DNA of 64,000 nucleotides from positions 1 through 64,000 of the forward strand of contig NZ_AUIT01000002.1 in NCBI RefSeq assembly GCF_000423845.1. The letters run 5' to 3'. A program made the position numbers and the translations under genes. Each line of letters opens with the position of its first letter. The first letter of the stretch is position 1. The notes below the pieces were generated by a model, which saw only the letters and a list, made by a program, of their open reading frames with translations, was not told the origin of the DNA and ran no database searches. Positions 60,178-64,000 of the stretch are shown piece after piece. The stretch is from Thermodesulfobacterium hveragerdense DSM 12571. Lineage in GTDB: Bacteria; Desulfobacterota; Thermodesulfobacteria; Thermodesulfobacteriales; Thermodesulfobacteriaceae.

Positions 60178-61041
60178 CTATAAAAAAACTTGATCTACTA
60201 TCAACATAGGTATTTCAATCCTTCTAACGACTTCTCTGGCAATAGAACCTAACCCTTTTTGAACCATTTTACCTTTTTTTCCCATGATTAACAGGTCGAT
60301 TGCCTGATTTTTAACAAATTCTTCTATTTTTTCAAGCCTTTTCCCTACTGTTACTTCAAACTTTATTTTTTGGACAAAATCTTGTTCATCACTAAAGTTT
60401 GCTATGAGTTTTTTCCATAAAGCATATCTTTGTTCTTTTTCTTCTTCGATAATATCTGAAGTTAATACAGTTTTTTTAAGAAAATCAGGCGGTTGTATTA
60501 CGTTTAGGCACGATATTTCTAAGACGTTTTTTTTGCTTAAAAGAGAAGCCATTTTTAAACAGGATTTGCTTGTTTCAGAAAAATCTATAAGACAACCTAA
60601 TCTTTGGATCTTGGTAAGAGAGGTTTCTTTAACCACTAAGAAATTACAGTTAAGCCTTTCAATCATTTTCTCTGCGGTAGGAACTTTTAGAAAATGGGGT
60701 ACATACCCTAAAACTAAGACAAAGGGTTTGACCTGCTCGATAAACTTGGTAAGGGAATACCAAAAGTTACCTAAAATGACTTTAGTCTGAAAATTAAATC
60801 GTTTTTTAGTCTTTTCGTCTATATGGGAGCTAACAAATTCCTTTAAATCCTGTTTTAACCTTTGTTTTTCCTCCTCTAAATAAGGTTGAAGGTAGGCAGG
60901 AGGGGTTAAAAAATATTCGATGGCATGAAAAAGTATGATGTTAGAAACCTCAGGCAAATGTTCAGCCAAAAAAATTCCAGAATTTATTACCGTTGGGGTT
61001 AATTTTTTAAAATCTATAGCTAAAGCTATCGTTAAACTCAT
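60178..61041 (-). CDS. Tandem universal stress protein
   Basis: A 287-residue protein with two Usp domains. The second half ends with the ATP-binding pattern LLIMGKKGKMVQKGLGSIAREVVRRIEIPMLIV (G-x2-G-x9-G-S type). The first half (about 1-150) keeps the fold but lacks this motif. Usp proteins respond to energy or ion stress by unknown means. It lies 18 bases after the zinc-ribbon gene and 15 before the exchanger gene. Confidence 0.85.
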   Translation of the reverse strand: MSLTIALAIDFKKLTPTVINSGIFLAEHLPEVSNIILFHAIEYFLTPPAYLQPYLEEEKQRLKQDLKEFVSSHIDEKTKKRFNFQTKVILGNFWYSLTKFIEQVKPFVLVLGYVPHFLKVPTAEKMIERLNCNFLVVKETSLTKIQRLGCLIDFSETSKSCLKMASLLSKKNVLEISCLNVIQPPDFLKKTVLTSDIIEEEKEQRYALWKKLIANFSDEQDFVQKIKFEVTVGKRLEKIEEFVKNQAIDLLIMGKKGKMVQKGLGSIAREVVRRIEIPMLIVDQVFL

Positions 61042-61059
61042 AACTTTTTACCTCAATCT

Positions 61060-61572
61060 TTATTTGTCTCTGTGCCAGTAAACTCTTACTAATTTGTCTC
61101 CTTTGGACCATCTAAATTCTAAATCCCCTTTATACGCCCTGTAAAGAGCCCTTCCAAGTCTTTGAGCTAAATGGTCGGTAGTGGTCTCGATAATAGTTGT
61201 CCCATCTTCTTCGTTTATATTGATAATTTGATGCAGAGGATTAATGTTGCGAGCCCTTTCATACTCATTGTTTAAAAGTTTCATGATATCACCCCTGTGA
61301 GATTCCCAAAAACCACCTGAAATATAAAGGTATCCCATAGCATACTGTTCTATAGCCTTTTTACAACCTGGGCATATCAGTTGAGGAACTGTATCAACTT
61401 CTTTTAGTTCCTCATATAAATCCTCGTCTATAACCCAACGTTTATCTTTAAACACTGCTTTACATCTGGGACAGATGGCCTCTCCTGCAGGAGCCTCTTT
61501 AATTGCGTAAGGGTCTTCAGTGGTCTCAAAAACATGCGTATGTTTTATCCATCTATCCCCTTTTTTACTCAT
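61060..61572 (-). CDS. Zinc-ribbon protein, BCAM0308-like
   Basis: A 170-residue protein with two CxxC pairs, CPRCKAVF (near 34) and CPGCKKAI (near 67), forming a zinc ribbon. A conserved C-terminal part follows (TTTDHLAQRLGRALYRAYKGDLEFRW). The pattern resembles the BCAM0308 family of unknown function. It is first in the operon with the universal stress protein and has a consensus promoter and a GGAGGG ribosome-binding site, so it is probably well expressed. Confidence 0.7.
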   Translation of the reverse strand: MSKKGDRWIKHTHVFETTEDPYAIKEAPAGEAICPRCKAVFKDKRWVIDEDLYEELKEVDTVPQLICPGCKKAIEQYAMGYLYISGGFWESHRGDIMKLLNNEYERARNINPLHQIININEEDGTTIIETTTDHLAQRLGRALYRAYKGDLEFRWSKGDKLVRVYWHRDK

Positions 61573-61609
61573 ATACCCTCCCTTTTTTTCAAAATGTTTT
61601 CCTTTTAAA

Positions 61610-61638
61610 ATTATAAGTTCTCATAAAGCCTTTGTCAA
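61610..61638 (-). promoter_or_regulatory. Consensus promoter of the zinc-ribbon/Usp operon
   Basis: On the minus strand TTGACA (61638-61633), a 17-base spacer and TATAAT (61615-61610), both hexamers perfect, 38 bases before the gene start. Confidence 0.8.
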
Positions 61639-61723
61639 CAAAAGATTTTTTCAGCAAACAATTCGATTGGATGTATACTAATTGAAAGTAATTTTAATAA
61701 AATAAAATATAAAGAAATCATGA

Positions 61724-61751
61724 TTGACTTTTAAACTTTATCCATTAAATT
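61724..61751 (+). promoter_or_regulatory. Promoter for the small gene at 61816
   Basis: TTGACT (61724-61729), a 16-base spacer and TAAATT (61746-61751). It leaves about 57 bases of leader before the ATG at 61816. Confidence 0.45.
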
Positions 61752-61815
61752 TACCGTTATGGCTTATCGATGGCTTCCACCATCAAAAAATCATAAGCCG
61801 TTATGGGAGGGAAAA

Positions 61816-62247
61816 ATGGTTGATAGGATAGAGCTTGAAAATGGGTTAACTTTAGAAATATGGGATTATTCAAGAAGACTGGCTGGGGATAGATGGTTGG
61901 TAGGTCTTTTAATTCAGGTAGGAGTTTCTCCAGAAAAAGAAGACTTTGCCAACGAAACTTATTATAACCTTTTTATGGAAAAAACCGACGGAAAGGTATA
62001 CTACCGCTACAGAAAAGAAAGACATTTCGTACCTGAGGACCAAATTAATCAACTTTTTTCAACGATGAAAGAAGGATTTTTAAACGTAGCCCTTCCTTAC
62101 CTTTCTCATCCAGAATTCAAAGAAAGGTTGATCAAACATGAGGTAGACCTTTTTCAGAAAAAGATGGATTGGGAAAGGTCAATACAGGAAAAAGACGCAG
62201 AAACAGAGCGTTTAGAAGAGATCTGGAAAGAAAAAGACATATATTAA
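61816..62247 (+). CDS. Hypothetical protein, unknown family
   Basis: A 143-residue soluble protein, VDRIELENGLTLEIWDYSRRLAGDRWLVGLL through a C-terminal charged helix (QKKMDWERSIQEKDAETERLEEIWKE). I do not recognise a named domain with confidence. The open frame extends to an ATG at 61759, but GGGAGGG (61805-61811) stands before the ATG at 61816, while 61759 has no ribosome-binding site and would be nearly leaderless. The stop overlaps the convergent mtgA end by four bases. Confidence 0.65.
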   Translation: MVDRIELENGLTLEIWDYSRRLAGDRWLVGLLIQVGVSPEKEDFANETYYNLFMEKTDGKVYYRYRKERHFVPEDQINQLFSTMKEGFLNVALPYLSHPEFKERLIKHEVDLFQKKMDWERSIQEKDAETERLEEIWKEKDIY

Positions 62248-63122
62248 GGATTTTCTGTCTTTTTTTCTTCTGGATTAGAATCTGGCTGAGGGGTTTCTTT
62301 TAAAGGAGATTGTTCAGGCTCGGGGGTTAATGGAAGTTTATTAGGAGTGTCCTCAGGTTTTTCAGGTTGATTGGGTGTAGGCTCAGGTTCGGTAATGTCT
62401 TCTGTGTCTTTTTCTACGTCTTGATATTCCTCTTTGATGATACCTCTTTTTTTCATGATAAAGTAGATCAATCTACTTCTTTTTTCGACATATGGTTGAT
62501 GCCCTAAAGGGTTATATTTTAAAGGATTAGGAAGCACAGCTACCAACCTTGCTGCTTCCCAGGGAGAAAGATGTTTTGCACTTTTTCCGTAGTAATGTCT
62601 GGCTGCTGCTTCGGCTCCAAAGATACCCTCTCCCCATTCAGCCACATTTAGATAAAGTTCTAAAATGCGTTTTTTAGATAAGGTGTTTTCAAGCCTTATG
62701 GTAAGGATGGCTTCTCGAATTTTTCTTATAGGATTTTTAGAAGGACTTAGGTAAAGATTTTTGGCAAGCTGCTGAGAGATGGTACTTCCTCCATATTTAA
62801 GCTTTCCCTCTTTTAGGTTTTTCTCCAAGGCCTTTTTTATACCATCAAAATCAAAACCTTCATGTTTATAAAATTTGTCATCTTCTCCGATTAACACAGC
62901 TTTGACTAAGTAAGGAGAGATGTTGGTTAAAGGAACCCAAATCTGTTTTATTTGAACCTTTTTTCCTTCTTTTTCCCATTGTTTTATACGGTATTTCATC
63001 ATAGCGGTAAGTTTAGGGTTTTGGGTTTTTAGAGAAGAGACATCAATTAAAAGGGGATATCCTATAAGATAAAATAAAAAGGCTGCAACAAATACAAAAA
63101 AGATAATTTTTAAAGTTTTCAT
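62244..63122 (-). CDS. mtgA: Monofunctional peptidoglycan glycosyltransferase
   Basis: A 292-residue membrane-anchored GT51 enzyme. One helix (about 5-25) is followed by the catalytic domain with VLIGEDDKFYKHEGFD (catalytic Glu, near 78), GGSTISQQLAKNLYLSPSKN and RKIREAILTIRLE. From about residue 230 a Pro/Glu/Thr-rich tail of some 60 residues (EPEPTPNQPEKPE) is unusual for MtgA and may be a disordered periplasmic linker. It polymerises lipid II. Confidence 0.92.
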   Translation of the reverse strand: MKTLKIIFFVFVAAFLFYLIGYPLLIDVSSLKTQNPKLTAMMKYRIKQWEKEGKKVQIKQIWVPLTNISPYLVKAVLIGEDDKFYKHEGFDFDGIKKALEKNLKEGKLKYGGSTISQQLAKNLYLSPSKNPIRKIREAILTIRLENTLSKKRILELYLNVAEWGEGIFGAEAAARHYYGKSAKHLSPWEAARLVAVLPNPLKYNPLGHQPYVEKRSRLIYFIMKKRGIIKEEYQDVEKDTEDITEPEPTPNQPEKPEDTPNKLPLTPEPEQSPLKETPQPDSNPEEKKTENP

Positions 63123-63172
63123 GGTTTTATAATTATATGATAAAATGGTAAAAAAACAAAATGGAGGGCAAG

Positions 63173-64000
63173 ATGGGGTTGGTTGAAAAACTAATCAAAA
63201 AGGCAGAAGGAAAGATTGTAAAAGTGGTACTTGACGGAATAGGAGATTTGCCTGTGAAAGACGGAAAAACCCCTTTAGAGTTAGCTTATACCCCTAATCT
63301 TGACCAGTTGGCTAAAAAATCAGCTACAGGTCTGCATATTCCTGTAGACTATGGTGTTACTCCAGGTAGTGGGCCAGGACATCTTGGGATTTTTGGTTAT
63401 GACCCTTCTCAAATTGTCATAGGAAGGGGAGTTTTAGAAGCCTTAGGGGTAGGTATAGAACTAAAAGATACAGACGTGGCTGTTAGAGGTAATTTTGCTA
63501 CGGTTGAATACCAAAACCAAATTCCTATCGTGATAGATAGAAGGGCAGGTAGAATTCCTACCGAAGAGAACCAAAGGCTAATCGCCAAACTTTCCGAAAA
63601 AATAAAAAACATAGATGGTGTCGAGGTGATTTTAAAATCAGGAATGGAACACCGATTTGTGGTGGTTTTTAGGTTTCAAGAAAAGCTTTCAGATTTGGTA
63701 AATAAACTAAACGATACAGACCCTCAAGTTTTAGGAAAACCTCCTATCCCGGTTTCTTCTCCTTATCCAGAGGTTAAAAAAGTAGTAGAAGTGATCTCTA
63801 AGTTTATCGATCAAGCCTCTGAAATCTTAAAGGATGAACCTAAGGCTAATTACGTCTTACTAAGGGGTTTTTCTGTAAAGCCTGACCTTCCAACTATACA
63901 ACAAAGGTTTGGGTTAAACCCATGTTGTATAGCGACCTATCCTATGTATAAAGGACTTGCAAGCCTTGTAGGGATGAAAATAATTTCTGTCAAAGGGACA
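63173..64000 (+). CDS. apgM: 2,3-bisphosphoglycerate-independent phosphoglycerate mutase, archaeal type (partial)
   Basis: The frame from the ATG at 63173 is open for 276 codons to the window edge. KVVLDGIGDLPVKDGKTPLE and the Ser-bearing VTPGSGPGHLGIFGYDP, then VAVRGNFATV and VILKSGMEHRFVVVFR, are ApgM motifs of the alkaline-phosphatase superfamily. It interconverts 3- and 2-phosphoglycerate using divalent metals. ApgM is usual in archaea and some thermophilic bacteria. GGAGGG (63163-63168) supports the start. The C-terminal third is missing only because of the window end. Confidence 0.93.
   Translation, partial: MGLVEKLIKKAEGKIVKVVLDGIGDLPVKDGKTPLELAYTPNLDQLAKKSATGLHIPVDYGVTPGSGPGHLGIFGYDPSQIVIGRGVLEALGVGIELKDTDVAVRGNFATVEYQNQIPIVIDRRAGRIPTEENQRLIAKLSEKIKNIDGVEVILKSGMEHRFVVVFRFQEKLSDLVNKLNDTDPQVLGKPPIPVSSPYPEVKKVVEVISKFIDQASEILKDEPKANYVLLRGFSVKPDLPTIQQRFGLNPCCIATYPMYKGLASLVGMKIISVKGT

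Noticed and set aside
61759-61815. Leaderless start of the small gene at 61759
   Set aside because: The promoter position would allow it, but the ATG at 61816 has a clear GGGAGGG site. The upstream 19 codons could still be used, so it is only less likely.
1-64000. CRISPR array or cas genes
   Set aside because: No regularly spaced repeats and no Cas-like proteins were seen on either strand.

Overview
The window looks like a chromosomal segment of an AT-rich, anaerobic, outer-membrane-bearing thermophile, most plausibly a Thermodesulfobacterium-like member of the Thermodesulfobacteriota. This is inferred from a four-subunit pyruvate:ferredoxin oxidoreductase, a tungsten aldehyde:ferredoxin oxidoreductase with its radical-SAM maturase, an archaeal-type phosphoglycerate mutase, a heme-c chemoreceptor, a TonB receptor and cytochrome bd, all in AT-rich, Lys/Glu-rich coding sequence. 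No 16S rRNA gene is present, so the placement is not proven.

1-10.1 kb is an accessory region. It opens with an IS256-type transposase that seems to have inserted into an IS110-type relic, followed by a TauE/SafE exporter and a chromate transporter. Next is a TonB-dependent metal or tetrapyrrole uptake operon: receptor, an exported tetrapyrrole-methylase-fold protein, an APC permease, and NikK-like and NikL-like proteins. About 250 bp covering the 3' end of the chromate transporter gene is repeated exactly 6,096 bp downstream, so the operon is flanked by direct repeats. Beyond the second copy lie a degenerate IS3-family element and the broken C-terminal end of a ChlD/BchD-like chelatase subunit. 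I read this as a decayed chelatase-linked TonB operon.

10.1-27 kb is mostly housekeeping: tRNA-Glu, tRNA-Lys, mobB, a UPF0173 hydrolase, tRNA-Gly, porCDAB, argF, a SlyD-like isomerase, two oligopeptide ABC ATPases, an unusual dnaA, a GlcD-like oxidase, a TtcA-like thiolase, a ZIP transporter, an NtrC-type regulator and a ydcF-gmhA-tsaD operon.

27-34.3 kb is a coherent and unusual locus. A methyltransferase with an FKBP-like front domain, a CrtI-like flavoprotein, a LytS-type kinase, a LytTR regulator and a frameshifted EAL protein form one tightly spaced minus-strand operon, divergent from a class II photolyase. It could be a light or UV response module.

34.3-49.8 kb carries tRNA-Asp, pgi, hemB, rlpA, rnc, a DUF1284 gene and era, then a heme-c/CZB chemoreceptor, then fur, hesA, moaD, the AOR maturase and aor, and finally rrf2-cydAB with a clear operator-like inverted repeat.

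49.8-64 kb holds a large cyclic-di-GMP enzyme split by a one-base slip in an A8 run, pyk, holA, a ParB-like gene with a 15-bp hairpin near its start, purC, a small Rho-N-like gene, folC, a cation exchanger, a double universal stress protein, a zinc-ribbon protein with a consensus promoter, a small orphan gene, mtgA, and the start of apgM cut by the window edge. No rRNA genes, CRISPR array or convincing riboswitch were seen.
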